This document shows, piece by piece, positions 55,701 to 63,890 of a DNA stretch of 64,000 bases. Made by a program: the position numbers and the translations under genes. This DNA comes from Delta-02 sp964513565. Lineage in GTDB: Bacteria; Desulfobacterota; Syntrophorhabdia; Syntrophorhabdales; Syntrophorhabdaceae. Below the pieces are notes generated by a model that was not told the DNA's origin, did no database searches, and saw only the letters and a program-made list of their open reading frames with translations. Where the stretch lies: assembly GCA_964513565.1 (NCBI GenBank), contig CAZENE010000002.1:1-64000 (forward strand), given 5' to 3'. How positions within the stretch are numbered: position 1 is the first letter of the stretch; the number at the start of each line of letters is the position of its first letter.

Positions 55701-56982
55701 TTGCGACTTTGTGGGTATCTGGCCGATCGAAAGTGTGCCCGACGGGGGCTACATGGGAAAGGAAGGATATCTCGGTTATAACTATCAATATCGCGTGCCC
55801 GGCACAGGCTCAAACACGGCGACGTGGACGCTGATCGTCACATATCCCGGCCTCTACGCAACTCTAGCATCATGGCGGGCGGATGCGTCGAATGCCAGCA
55901 ATGCCAAATACACCGTTAACCATTCAGGCGGGCCGACTGTGGTCGAGGTGGACCAGAGGGTATCTGAATTCACGAATATGCTCGGCGTATATTATTTCAA
56001 TGCCGGCGTATATACGGTAAGGCTCAATGACAATGCCAACGGGCGCGTCATAGCGGATGCTGTCGTGTTGAGCGCCGTCGACAATCCCCAGAAGATATTC
56101 CAGGCAGAATTCAATGCCGACATTATGGCCGGCGCAGCGCCTCTTACCGTACAGTTCTCCGATCTAAGCGGCTACTACAATATGGCCGACCCTACCGCCG
56201 AAATTACCGGTTGGCAATGGAACTTCGGGGACGGCTCGGCAAGCAGCCTGCAGAACCCGTCTCATACGTATTCGAGCCCCGGGGTCTACACTGTTACGCT
56301 TACAACAAGGGATTCAACGGGAGCCTCCAGCACGGCAACGAAGACGGGCCTTATCGCTGTCGGGCAGACCGCACCCGTGCGGGCACAGTTTACATCCTCA
56401 AGCCGCTTGGGATCGGATAGGACCGTGGTCCAATTCATTGATCAAAGCTCGGGGAACATAAGCAGCTGGTCCTGGGATTTTGGTGATGGCGCAACAAGTA
56501 ACGAGCAGAACCCTTCGCATACATACGCGGTCCCGGGCGCATATACCGTCAGCCTCACCGTGACCGAGCCGGGCGGTAGCCAGACCGAGTCGAAAACGGA
56601 TTTCGTGCACAACATAATCGGCCTGATCTATGCGGATAACACCGCGCATCACAGGCCGCACTTTTACTCGCGTATCCCGGGAAGTCCGATCACATTCGGA
56701 AAGGTCATACTTGATGCGAAGCCCGTTAAAATACCCGATGAGGATATGCGGTATTCCCGCATGTTCTACGGGTCATGCAACTCCTGTCCGTACTATGCGG
56801 GAACATTCAACAGGGGCATATTCTTCTGCACGACGGGCGACAGCGATTCATACACTGCGCTCGATTATCTGGAATACTATCTCAGGGGCTATAACGACGA
56901 GCAATTGCTTAGCATTGTAAATTCGAGACAGCCCATTCACCACATGCTGGATTTTAACCGGATGCCGCCTTCGATGAGATAG
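52735..56982 (+). CDS. Large secreted golvesin/PKD protein with putative interrupted caspase-like domain (paralogue 1)
   Basis: 1415 residues with a signal peptide (about 1-27). Order of modules: golvesin-like 1 (29-152), PKD/Ig-like (157-245), golvesin-like 2 (248-373), two PKD/Ig-like (379-557), golvesin-like 3 (562-688), PKD (693-773), then HIYLADGYSGDALFIPRA leading to HIIFNGHANFGLG (His848). After a 500-residue insert holding a fourth golvesin-like unit (1014-1115) and two PKD domains (1122-1294), the C-terminal part (1297-1415) has MFYGSCNSCPYY (Cys1348) and YLEYYLRGYND. The His and Cys motifs follow the order and look of caspase/gingipain (clan CD) peptidases or CHAT domains; that call is inference. 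No PEP-CTERM or sorting signal at the C-terminus. Confidence 0.85.
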   Translation: MVLLKKYCIVLIFLVLAAFVPAAASVADVTIDNGGAGTSYAGTWLLSGGTNAYGASSLWSRNGTTYTYTMSGQPAGMYEVFMWWSGYDSRASSVPVAINFTGGTSSTTVNQRQNSGQWNSLGTFYFDGTGSVTITAAPGDTVSTCADAIQFRLVSSNTPPVAVIDSVAPSPADVGEVVTFTGHGTDPDGSVVAYEWTSSMDGVIGTTDSFSTAALSSGTHTISLRVKDDENMWSPAVTVQLVVGTPSVEITIDNGDIGTSYTGSWPVSGGTNPYGADSLWSRNGTTYTYTMSGQPAGMYEVFMWWSGYDSRASSVPVAINFTGGTSSTTVNQRQNSGQWNSLGTFYFDGTGSVTITAAPGDTVSTCADAVKFTLRSTNLPPQATIDSITPNPAELGKDIAFTGHGTDPDGSVVAYEWTSSIDGAIGTAASFTTSALSAGTHTISFRVKDNQDLWSQAVATSLVVQGTNIAPTAFIDSIAPNPASYGQSVTFTGHGTDQDGTVTVYEWSSSIDGIIGSAASFSTSGLKEGTHTIKFRVMDNENAWSEAVTSSLTVGSAQPSEAVIDNTDPATSRTGIWSTSAASGYYGTNSLWSRDGTTFTWKFTPAVSGYYDVSMWWTTTATRSSAIPVSITYSGGAQTVTIDQLQNASRWNSLGTYQFTAGTTYSISITSQAGPTSTCADAVKLTPASPLAPTADFSASTTWGIPPFSVDFTDRSQGMVRSWLWDFGDGGTSAEQNPSHTYTAPGVYTVSLTVSNDAGSDTMTRNAYIRADTTGEHIYLADGYSGDALFIPRARTLLQGMGAILSNGVWTYSNPGTGKTFFIHEVREADSLKAAIKTEGAHIIFNGHANFGLGATFATGDEIYRQEIPSIRYINDDRFTNFSSDMVSVKVDGMQYGQAYPNWLPIYKDGTSGIMPYSFSQGLPPYNYYLTYKVPGNPTVYKVELEDGKNLERFPDSATLAWFSPTGATPDPVLNPEYFIINNDVDFNRCDFVGIWPIESVPDGGYMGKEGYLGYNYQYRVPGTGSNTATWTLIVTYPGLYATLASWRADASNASNAKYTVNHSGGPTVVEVDQRVSEFTNMLGVYYFNAGVYTVRLNDNANGRVIADAVVLSAVDNPQKIFQAEFNADIMAGAAPLTVQFSDLSGYYNMADPTAEITGWQWNFGDGSASSLQNPSHTYSSPGVYTVTLTTRDSTGASSTATKTGLIAVGQTAPVRAQFTSSSRLGSDRTVVQFIDQSSGNISSWSWDFGDGATSNEQNPSHTYAVPGAYTVSLTVTEPGGSQTESKTDFVHNIIGLIYADNTAHHRPHFYSRIPGSPITFGKVILDAKPVKIPDEDMRYSRMFYGSCNSCPYYAGTFNRGIFFCTTGDSDSYTALDYLEYYLRGYNDEQLLSIVNSRQPIHHMLDFNRMPPSMR
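52903..53177 (+). repeat. Internal identical repeat, copy 1 (275 bp)
   Basis: Bases 52903-53177 and 53566-53840 are identical on reading both side by side, 663 bases apart (221 codons in frame). They encode most of golvesin-like units 1 and 2 of the same gene. Confidence 0.93.
53566..53840 (+). repeat. Internal identical repeat, copy 2 (275 bp)
   Basis: Second copy of the 275-base repeat starting at 52903. The sequence diverges at once outside both ends, which points to gene conversion or recent duplication. Confidence 0.93.
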
Positions 56983-57023
56983 GAGCTAAAGACCATGAGC
57001 CGGAAGGAAAGAAGGAGGGGGAT

Positions 57024-60000
57024 ATGCAGACAATAATGACCAGGATCATTTTCATCGCGTTCCTGTTCAGCTTCTTGATTCTCTCTGCGACAGCATCCCA
57101 TGCCGATGTCGTGATCGATAACAGCGGTACGGGTACTTCCTATACCGGCTCATGGTACCTTTCCGGAGGTACGGATCCATACGGGGCGTCAAGTCTCTGG
57201 TCCCGCAACGGGGCTACTTATACGTTTTCCATGAGCGGCCAGCAGGCAGGCGTGTATGAAGTTCTCATCTGGTGGTCGGACTGGTCAAGCCGCGCGCCCG
57301 CCGTCCCCGTTACCGTCAATTATACCGGCGGGGCGCGGGACCTTACGGTCAATCAGCGTGAGAATGCCGGTAAATGGAACACCCTTGGGACCTTTTATTT
57401 CGACGGAAGCGGTTTCGTGACCATTACCGCGGCGAACGACGATACGTTAAGCAGCTGCGCGGACGCAGTGCAGTTCAGGTTCATCACGACCGCATCACCT
57501 CCCGTTGCTGTAATAGACTCAGTAACACCGTCGCCCGCGCAATACGGAGAATCCGTCGTATTTACCGGACATGGAACGGACAGTGACGGGACCATAATAA
57601 GGTATCAATGGACATCGTCGCTTGACGGCGCCTTAAGCTTGGCCCATAGCTTTTCGACAGCGGCGCTGAGTGTCGGTACGCATACCATTTCCTTTGTCGT
57701 GGAAGATGACACCGGCCTGACATCAAGCGCCGCGACCATCACGCTAAGCGTGGGAAGCGCCTCGGAAGAAGTTATTATAGACAACAGCGACTACACCCGG
57801 ACATCCCGGGTCGGTACCTGGAGCGTGTCGACGGCGCCGGATTATTACCAGACAGGCTCCGTATGGAGTCGCGACGGCGCTACATTCACCTGGAGGTTTA
57901 CCCCGGAGCAGACAGGCAACTACAATGTGTCGATGTGGTGGACCACCACATCGACGCGCAGCAGTTCGATACCGGTCACAGTGAACTATTCCGGCGGCTC
58001 CCGGGTCGTCGCCATCAACCAGCTTCAGAACGCGGGTCAGTGGAATTTCCTTGGGACGTACCCTTTCTTGGCCGGGACGACATACAACATCACGATAACA
58101 TCGCAGGCATATCCGACGAGCACCTGCGCGGATGCCATGAAATTTACCCGTCAGACCTCGGGACCCATTGCCGTTATAGATTCTATAAGCCCCAACCCGG
58201 CTTTATACGGCAGCGCGGTGGCGTTCACCGGGCATGGTACAGGGGGTACTATTACAGGATATGAGTGGACCTCCTCGATCGATGGGACGATAGGGAATGC
58301 CGCCAGTTTCTGGACCTCATCCTTAAGCAGCGGAGCCCATGCGATAACATTCAGGGTCAAGGACAATACGGGCGCCATTTCGTCCGCTGCTGTGGCAAGC
58401 CTTATCATCGACGCGGCAGGCCAAGAAGTTATTATAGACAACAGCGACTACACCCGGACATCCCGGGTCGGTACCTGGAGCGTGTCGACGGCGCCGGATT
58501 ATTACCAGACAGGCTCCGTATGGAGTCGCGACGGCGCTACATTCACCTGGAGGTTTACCCCGGAGCAGACAGGCAACTACAATGTGTCGATGTGGTGGAC
58601 CACCACATCGACGCGCAGCAGTTCGATACCGGTCACAGTGAACTATTCCGGCGGCTCCCGGGTCGTCGCCATCAACCAGCTTCAGAACGCGGGTCAGTGG
58701 AATTTCCTTGGGACGTACCCTTTCTTGGCCGGGACGCCATACAACATCATGATAACATCGCAGGCATATCCGACGAGCACCTGCGCGGATGCCGTCAGTT
58801 TCCGCTTAAGCTCTTCCGGGGTGCCCCGGGCCGACTTTACCTCAGATATGACAACCGGAAGCCCTCCCTTCACGATCCAGTTCACCGACCTCAGCAGCGG
58901 GGCCATCACATCCTGGCTCTGGAATTTCGGTGACGGGACAACAAGCACTGCGATGAACCCGGCCCATACCTATACGACTGCGGGGAAGTATACAGTCACA
59001 TTGACGGTGTCCAACGTATATGGATCCGATACGAAGACAATTGCCCAATACATCGATGTAACCGGCGTTGACGTAGAGCATATTTACATCGGGGACGGGT
59101 ACTCGGAAGATGCGGTTTTCGTGCCGAACATACGGAGGATCCTTACCGAGCTAGGTGCGACGAGTACTAACGATACCTGGTATTACACCAATAACGCTAC
59201 TGGCAAAAGCTATGTAGTTCATTTCGTTAATACACCGTCGGGTTTTTTGACCGCGTTGAAACAGACCAGGGCCCATATCATCTGGAACGGGCACTCCAAT
59301 TTCGGATTGGGCGGTTCGTTCGCCCAGGGAGATGAGGTATACCGGCAGCAGATCGACGATATACGGTATATCGATGATGACCGTTTCACACATATATCGA
59401 CGCCGATGGTATCGGTGAAGATAGACGGCATGACGTACGGGCAGGCATATCCGAATTGGGAGCCCGTCTTTAAGGACGGAACGAATGGTATCATGCCCTA
59501 CACTTTCTCCGAAGGGATCCCGCCATACAATTACTACCTCACATACAAAGTGCCGGGAGACCTCACTCTGTACCGTATCGAGCTTGCGGACGGCACTTAC
59601 CTCCAGAGATTTCCCGATTCCGGTGTTCCGCCATGGTTCTCTCCTTCCGGTCTGGCGCCGGACCCATTGAAAAACCCGGAGTATTTTATTGTGAACAACG
59701 ACACGGATTTCAACCGCTGCGATTTCACCGGAACATGGCCTACGGCAGTGGAAGATAACGACGAATACAGGGGATATAATTATCAGTACCATGCAGCAGG
59801 CAGCGGTTCCTATAAAGCAACCTGGACCGTGGTCGTCAAGACTGCCGGCACGTACGATGTTTTGGCTACATGGCAGTCCTCGAGTCTCAACGCCTCGAAT
59901 GCGTCATATACGATCCGGCACAGCGGGGGAAGCTCGACGGTTGTCGTCGATCAACGTGTAAGAACATGGGGATATAAGCTCGGGACATATTATTTTGCGG

Positions 60001-60428
60001 CAGGGACATATACCATCACCCTGACCGATAATGCGGATGGGAGGGTTGTAGCTGATTCCATCCGGCTGGCATCGGCTAGCGGCGCAACAGCGGCATACGC
60101 CGATAACACATTTCATTGTAAACCTCACTATTTTGCAGGATCATCAGGAAAGACGATCATCTACGGGAACAAGGCCATCGCTGAGAGTGACCTGAAATTT
60201 GCGCGCATGTTCTATTCGTCATGCAATTCATGCAACTATTACTGCGGCAACTTTCACCGCGGGATAATGTATTGCACAACGAGCGATTCGGACCTGAACA
60301 CGGGTTTGACGTATTTCAAGGATTATATCAGCGGGATGAGCGACGATGCCATTCTGGTGCACCTTAACACGGAGCAGAACATTCATGAATTGATCGATTT
60401 CAACCTGAAACCGCCGTCTCTGCGATAG
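57024..60428 (+). CDS. Large secreted golvesin/PKD protein with putative interrupted caspase-like domain (paralogue 2)
   Basis: 1134 residues, starting at ATG 57024 behind AAGGAGGGGG, 41 bases after paralogue 1. Signal peptide (about 1-27). Modules: golvesin-like 1 (28-152), PKD/Ig-like (156-243), golvesin-like 2 (248-372), Ig-like (377-462), golvesin-like 3 (467-592), PKD (598-683), then EHIYIGDGYSEDAVFVPN and HIIWNGHSNFGLG (His757). The insert has DGMTYGQAYPNW and a fourth golvesin-like unit, but no PKD pair, and the C-terminal part has MFYSSCNSCNYY (Cys1067) and YFKDYISGMSDDAI. It ends LKPPSLR, like paralogue 1 with MPPSMR. Confidence 0.85.
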   Translation: MQTIMTRIIFIAFLFSFLILSATASHADVVIDNSGTGTSYTGSWYLSGGTDPYGASSLWSRNGATYTFSMSGQQAGVYEVLIWWSDWSSRAPAVPVTVNYTGGARDLTVNQRENAGKWNTLGTFYFDGSGFVTITAANDDTLSSCADAVQFRFITTASPPVAVIDSVTPSPAQYGESVVFTGHGTDSDGTIIRYQWTSSLDGALSLAHSFSTAALSVGTHTISFVVEDDTGLTSSAATITLSVGSASEEVIIDNSDYTRTSRVGTWSVSTAPDYYQTGSVWSRDGATFTWRFTPEQTGNYNVSMWWTTTSTRSSSIPVTVNYSGGSRVVAINQLQNAGQWNFLGTYPFLAGTTYNITITSQAYPTSTCADAMKFTRQTSGPIAVIDSISPNPALYGSAVAFTGHGTGGTITGYEWTSSIDGTIGNAASFWTSSLSSGAHAITFRVKDNTGAISSAAVASLIIDAAGQEVIIDNSDYTRTSRVGTWSVSTAPDYYQTGSVWSRDGATFTWRFTPEQTGNYNVSMWWTTTSTRSSSIPVTVNYSGGSRVVAINQLQNAGQWNFLGTYPFLAGTPYNIMITSQAYPTSTCADAVSFRLSSSGVPRADFTSDMTTGSPPFTIQFTDLSSGAITSWLWNFGDGTTSTAMNPAHTYTTAGKYTVTLTVSNVYGSDTKTIAQYIDVTGVDVEHIYIGDGYSEDAVFVPNIRRILTELGATSTNDTWYYTNNATGKSYVVHFVNTPSGFLTALKQTRAHIIWNGHSNFGLGGSFAQGDEVYRQQIDDIRYIDDDRFTHISTPMVSVKIDGMTYGQAYPNWEPVFKDGTNGIMPYTFSEGIPPYNYYLTYKVPGDLTLYRIELADGTYLQRFPDSGVPPWFSPSGLAPDPLKNPEYFIVNNDTDFNRCDFTGTWPTAVEDNDEYRGYNYQYHAAGSGSYKATWTVVVKTAGTYDVLATWQSSSLNASNASYTIRHSGGSSTVVVDQRVRTWGYKLGTYYFAAGTYTITLTDNADGRVVADSIRLASASGATAAYADNTFHCKPHYFAGSSGKTIIYGNKAIAESDLKFARMFYSSCNSCNYYCGNFHRGIMYCTTSDSDLNTGLTYFKDYISGMSDDAILVHLNTEQNIHELIDFNLKPPSLR
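57766..58136 (+). repeat. Internal near-identical repeat, copy 1 (371 bp)
   Basis: Matches 58423-58793 with only two differences that I can see (an A/C and a C/T), offset 657 bases (219 codons). Covers golvesin-like unit 2 of paralogue 2. Confidence 0.92.
58423..58793 (+). repeat. Internal near-identical repeat, copy 2 (371 bp)
   Basis: Second copy of the 371-base repeat, covering golvesin-like unit 3 of paralogue 2. Confidence 0.92.
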
Positions 60429-60460
60429 AGCTTTAATACACGATCAGGAAAGGGACGCAA

Positions 60461-60628
60461 ATGAGGGACATGACGGCCTTGATCTCTAAGATCGGTAATT
60501 TCATATTCTCCAGGACGAAAATGATTTTTTACGAATATCATTATAACAATACCGAACCGCCGCAGGGGACCTGCGAGGGAACGACGTTCAAGGCGCTGCC
60601 GCCCCGAGATGTTCCCGAGCGACTCTGA
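60461..60628 (+). pseudogene. Truncated N-terminal duplicate of the downstream GNAT gene
   Basis: A 55-codon frame starting at ATG 60461 behind AGGAAAGGGA reads ISKIGNFIFSRTKMIFYEYHY and TTFKALPPRDV. It aligns with the start of the intact GNAT at 60786 (LLSNIAFFMSSYIRMVFYECCY, TFRRLNRSDM). After about 50 residues it runs into DNA of another gene and stops. It keeps a better ribosome binding site than the intact copy. Confidence 0.8.
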
Positions 60629-60766
60629 AATGTATACGGCGGTCTATTTACCTCGAGGATTATCTCAAGGGTATGAGCGACAGCGCAATAATGAGCCACC
60701 TCAATACGATCCAGAATATCCATGAAATGATAAAATTTCAATCTCAAACCGCCATCGATGAGGTAG
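60618..60766 (+). pseudogene. C-terminal remnant of a third golvesin/caspase-like paralogue
   Basis: Across two frameshifts the DNA reads SDSEMYTAVY, then YLEDYLKGMSDSAIMSHLNT and NIHEMIKF, then NLKPPSMR and TAG 60764-60766. This matches the ends of both paralogues (DSDSYTALDYLEYYLRG; GMSDDAILVHLNT; NLKPPSLR). The frameshifts are near 60648 and 60739. The Cys motif is gone. The fragment begins directly where the truncated GNAT ends. Confidence 0.85.
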
Positions 60767-60785
60767 CCGGCGCCCTGCGCACGAA

Positions 60786-61490
60786 ATGGTAAACGACCTT
60801 CTGAGCAACATCGCTTTTTTCATGTCATCGTATATAAGGATGGTGTTCTATGAATGCTGCTACACAAACGAAAGACCGCCGGGCGTTCCCGACAGCGGTT
60901 TCACCTTCAGGCGGCTCAACCGGTCGGACATGAATAGCCTGAAACAAACGCTCGCGCTGCAGGGAGTCTCTGGGGAGCGTTATTTCCGGTCCGTCACAAT
61001 AAGCGATTTTGAACAGCGCTTGCAAAAGGGCGAGATCTGTTACATCGGGGAACGAAACGGCGATATTGCAGGGTACTGCTGGTTTGCCCGCAGCAGGTTT
61101 TATATTCGTGAGCTCGATTATTCACTCGATCTTGAGCCTGCGGACCTATACCTCCATAACGCGTATGTCCTGAAAAAGTACAGGCGTCACAACATTACGA
61201 CGGGGATCATAAATGCCGCCCGTCTCGACCTCGCCCCGGCCGGGTTCAACCGTGACATAATCGCCGTGATGCACTGGAACAGGCCTTCCCGGCAATTTGC
61301 GCTGAAAATGGGGTTCAAAGAAATGGGCTCACTATCGGTCGGGTACCTCTGCACGTTCAGGTACGCGATAAACAACTGCATGGGACTGAAACTCTCCTGT
61401 GCCACGGGCATTTTTGATTTTTACCGCAGGCTGTTCGCCAGATTGGGAAGGCACCGAACAGGTCGCGGCCGGATGGAGGGTTTCCTGTGA
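60786..61490 (+). CDS. GNAT-family acetyltransferase
   Basis: 234 residues. GNAT features are GEICYIGERNGDIAGYCWFA, LYLHNAYVLKKYRRHNITTGII (acetyl-CoA loop region, about 117-140) and NRPSRQFALKMGFKEMG. The ribosome binding site before ATG 60786 is poor; the upstream DNA is the pseudogene. The stop overlaps the next start (GTGA). A surface-polymer acetylation role is inferred from the locus. Confidence 0.83.
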   Translation: MVNDLLSNIAFFMSSYIRMVFYECCYTNERPPGVPDSGFTFRRLNRSDMNSLKQTLALQGVSGERYFRSVTISDFEQRLQKGEICYIGERNGDIAGYCWFARSRFYIRELDYSLDLEPADLYLHNAYVLKKYRRHNITTGIINAARLDLAPAGFNRDIIAVMHWNRPSRQFALKMGFKEMGSLSVGYLCTFRYAINNCMGLKLSCATGIFDFYRRLFARLGRHRTGRGRMEGFL

Positions 61491-62599
61491 ACCCGCTCGA
61501 CTTTTTCAAACATGTTCATCATTACGCGTCCCACTTAGCCTTCCTGCCGTCGCTCTTTTCGTCGGTGCCGACATATGCGAAGAACGGCGCAGGGACGCTA
61601 GGAAAATCTAAGCTTTCCGTATTTTGTGATTTCCTGTACCTGTTTTTCATAGTGAAACTGCTCCCCGAAAACTATTACCTGTTCGGTTTTCACACAAAGT
61701 CGTGGGAAGAGTTCAAAACATACATGGACGGACCCATCGCCCCGCTGCTCAAGCACAGGCTGTACAAGGCATTCTGGGATGAGGGCTACACATGCCTGGT
61801 GAATGATAAAGTCATTTTCGACAGTATCTGCCGTTCACAGGGGATACCGGTTCCGCGCATGTACGGGATACTATCGGACGGCATCATTAAAGGAACCGGC
61901 GCAGACCTTCGCCGATTCATGGAAGAGTCCGGCCTTGACGCCGCTATATTGAAGCCCGTCGGAGGGGGCCAGGGTCAGGGAATATATTTCACGCAACGCA
62001 CCGCGGGAAGTTTCAAAGTCAAACCGGTAGTTTCCGGGGGGAGCGTCGGTGATGAAGCGCCGGGAAAAGGAGAGTTTGTAGTCCAGGAGGTCGTGAAGCA
62101 GCACGCAGCCATGGACCGGATTAACCCGAACTGCCTGAACACCGTCCGCATTATTACGCTCTTTACGGTTGACAGGAAGGTGCAATTCCTGGCCGGGATG
62201 CTGCGAACGAGTTCAGGACACATGCCCATCGATAACTTTTCGCTCGGCGGAATGGTTGTGAAAGTGGATATGGCGAGCGGCAGGCTCGTCGGGCCCGGCA
62301 TAATGAAGGAGCACCAGCATATCAGGCGAGTTCAGGAACATCCCTTTACGGGCGTCCCCCTCGACGGTTTCCAGGTGCCCTGCTGGGAAGAGATTCGGGA
62401 ATGCGCGGTCAAGGCGCAGATGATTTTTCATAACCTGAAGGCGATCGGCTGGGATTTCGCGGTTGCCGAAAACGGACCCGTGCTTATCGAGGGCAATATT
62501 GAGTGGGGCACCGCCGGTATCCAGGCAACCAACGGGGGGCTCCTGACACCCGAGAACCGGAGGCTTTTCGCACAATACGGCTTGACCTTTCCCGGGTGA
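61487..62599 (+). CDS. ATP-grasp protein of sugar-transfer-associated type
   Basis: 370 residues from GTG 61487, overlapping the GNAT stop. ATP-binding pieces AILKPVGGGQGQGIYF, FVVQEVVKQH, CLNTVRIITL and GPVLIEGNIEWGTAG fit the sugar-transfer-associated ATP-grasp family, thought to join carboxylate and amine groups. The substrates are not known. Confidence 0.85.
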   Translation: MNPLDFFKHVHHYASHLAFLPSLFSSVPTYAKNGAGTLGKSKLSVFCDFLYLFFIVKLLPENYYLFGFHTKSWEEFKTYMDGPIAPLLKHRLYKAFWDEGYTCLVNDKVIFDSICRSQGIPVPRMYGILSDGIIKGTGADLRRFMEESGLDAAILKPVGGGQGQGIYFTQRTAGSFKVKPVVSGGSVGDEAPGKGEFVVQEVVKQHAAMDRINPNCLNTVRIITLFTVDRKVQFLAGMLRTSSGHMPIDNFSLGGMVVKVDMASGRLVGPGIMKEHQHIRRVQEHPFTGVPLDGFQVPCWEEIRECAVKAQMIFHNLKAIGWDFAVAENGPVLIEGNIEWGTAGIQATNGGLLTPENRRLFAQYGLTFPG

Positions 62600-62656
62600 G
62601 GCCCGGGAGACTGCCTGTAAGCCGCTTTGGGAAGTACAGTGCCAAATGAGGGACCA

Positions 62657-63886
62657 ATGCTGGAGAAAGTAATAATATTGACAGGGCGTGAACTGGCATA
62701 CCAGGTGGTGCGGGCGCTGGGAAGGGAAGGGGTCCGCAGCATAGTGATCTACGGCCATGAACGCGATGAAATAGCCCATTATTCAAAATATGTCATCGAC
62801 TCGTTTAAGATTCCGCTGTTCTTCGACCGTACGGATATGCTGCTCGACTTTCTCATGGACAAAGCGAAAGAGTGGACGGGCACGCTCATCATCCCGACCG
62901 AAGACTATGGGGTCCGGTTCCTTTCCTCACACCGGGATGTGCTTTCACCTCATTACAAAGTGCCGACACCTCCCCCGGCGATCATCGATACGATCGTCAA
63001 TAAGAAATCCCTGTACGATCTCGCCGCGAGGAACGGCATACCGGTAGCTCCGGTCTATTCTCCGGCATCGATGGACGAACTCGAGACGCTGCAAGACAAA
63101 ATCGCGTTTCCCTGCCTGCTCAAGCCGGGTCTCGGGCATCTCTTCAACCGGGCCTTCGATCTCAAGATGTTCGAGATATCCGGTTTCGAAGAGCTCGCTT
63201 CACTGTACGGCGAATTAACCAGCGGTTTTACCCGCGATGAGTTCAAAATGATGATCTGCGAGATAATACCCGGGCCCGACGCCCGGCATATGGTACAGTA
63301 CGCGTCCTATATCGACAGCTCCGGAGAGCTGCTTGCCGCCATGACGACCCGCAAGGTGCGACAGGACCCGCCGAAATACGGGCAGGGGAGGGTGACGAAG
63401 AGCGAGAGGATAGACGAGGTTTACCGGCAGAGCCATGAGCTCCTCAAAGCCATCGGCTACCGTGGGTTCTCGGAGATCGAATGGAAATATGATCCCCGGG
63501 ACGGCACATACAAGCTGATAGAGATCAATCCGCGCTTCATTTTTTACATGGGCTTGTGTGTCGCCTGCGGAATGAATTTTCCCTACATCCAGTACTGCGA
63601 CCTGGTACACGGGCGCAAGGTCAGGGTCGACACCTTCAGAGAGAACGTATATTGGATCCATGAATACAAGGATGTTCTCCACACTGTGCTCAACCATAAA
63701 TTCGAGTCTTTTTCATTGTGGGATTACATCCGGCCGTACCTTGGAAAGAAAACCCTTGCGATCCTCGACGTCAAGGATCCTCGCCCTTTTTACGAGCAGT
63801 GGAAGTCCCATCTCGGGAACATGGTCAGTAAAATATTAAAGAACAGGCATTCCGACGAAAGCGGAACAGCAACCGGAAGGAGATAA
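62657..63886 (+). CDS. ATP-grasp carboxylate-amine ligase-like protein
   Basis: 409 residues from ATG 62657, with GAGGG five bases upstream; an upstream in-frame ATG or TTG lacks a ribosome binding site. LEKVIILTGRELAYQVVRAL at the start is a preATP-grasp fold; LLKPGLGHLFNRAF, IIPGPDARHM and KLIEINPRFIFYMGL carry the ATP and metal residues. Related to D-aspartate ligase-like enzymes. Four bases later begins the amidotransferase gene. Confidence 0.85.
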   Translation: MLEKVIILTGRELAYQVVRALGREGVRSIVIYGHERDEIAHYSKYVIDSFKIPLFFDRTDMLLDFLMDKAKEWTGTLIIPTEDYGVRFLSSHRDVLSPHYKVPTPPPAIIDTIVNKKSLYDLAARNGIPVAPVYSPASMDELETLQDKIAFPCLLKPGLGHLFNRAFDLKMFEISGFEELASLYGELTSGFTRDEFKMMICEIIPGPDARHMVQYASYIDSSGELLAAMTTRKVRQDPPKYGQGRVTKSERIDEVYRQSHELLKAIGYRGFSEIEWKYDPRDGTYKLIEINPRFIFYMGLCVACGMNFPYIQYCDLVHGRKVRVDTFRENVYWIHEYKDVLHTVLNHKFESFSLWDYIRPYLGKKTLAILDVKDPRPFYEQWKSHLGNMVSKILKNRHSDESGTATGRR

Positions 63887-63890
63887 TTGC

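Noticed and set aside
56900..60428. PEP-CTERM sorting signal on the large secreted proteins
   Set aside because: Both end in (M/K)PPS(M/L)R without the PEP motif, membrane helix or basic tail.
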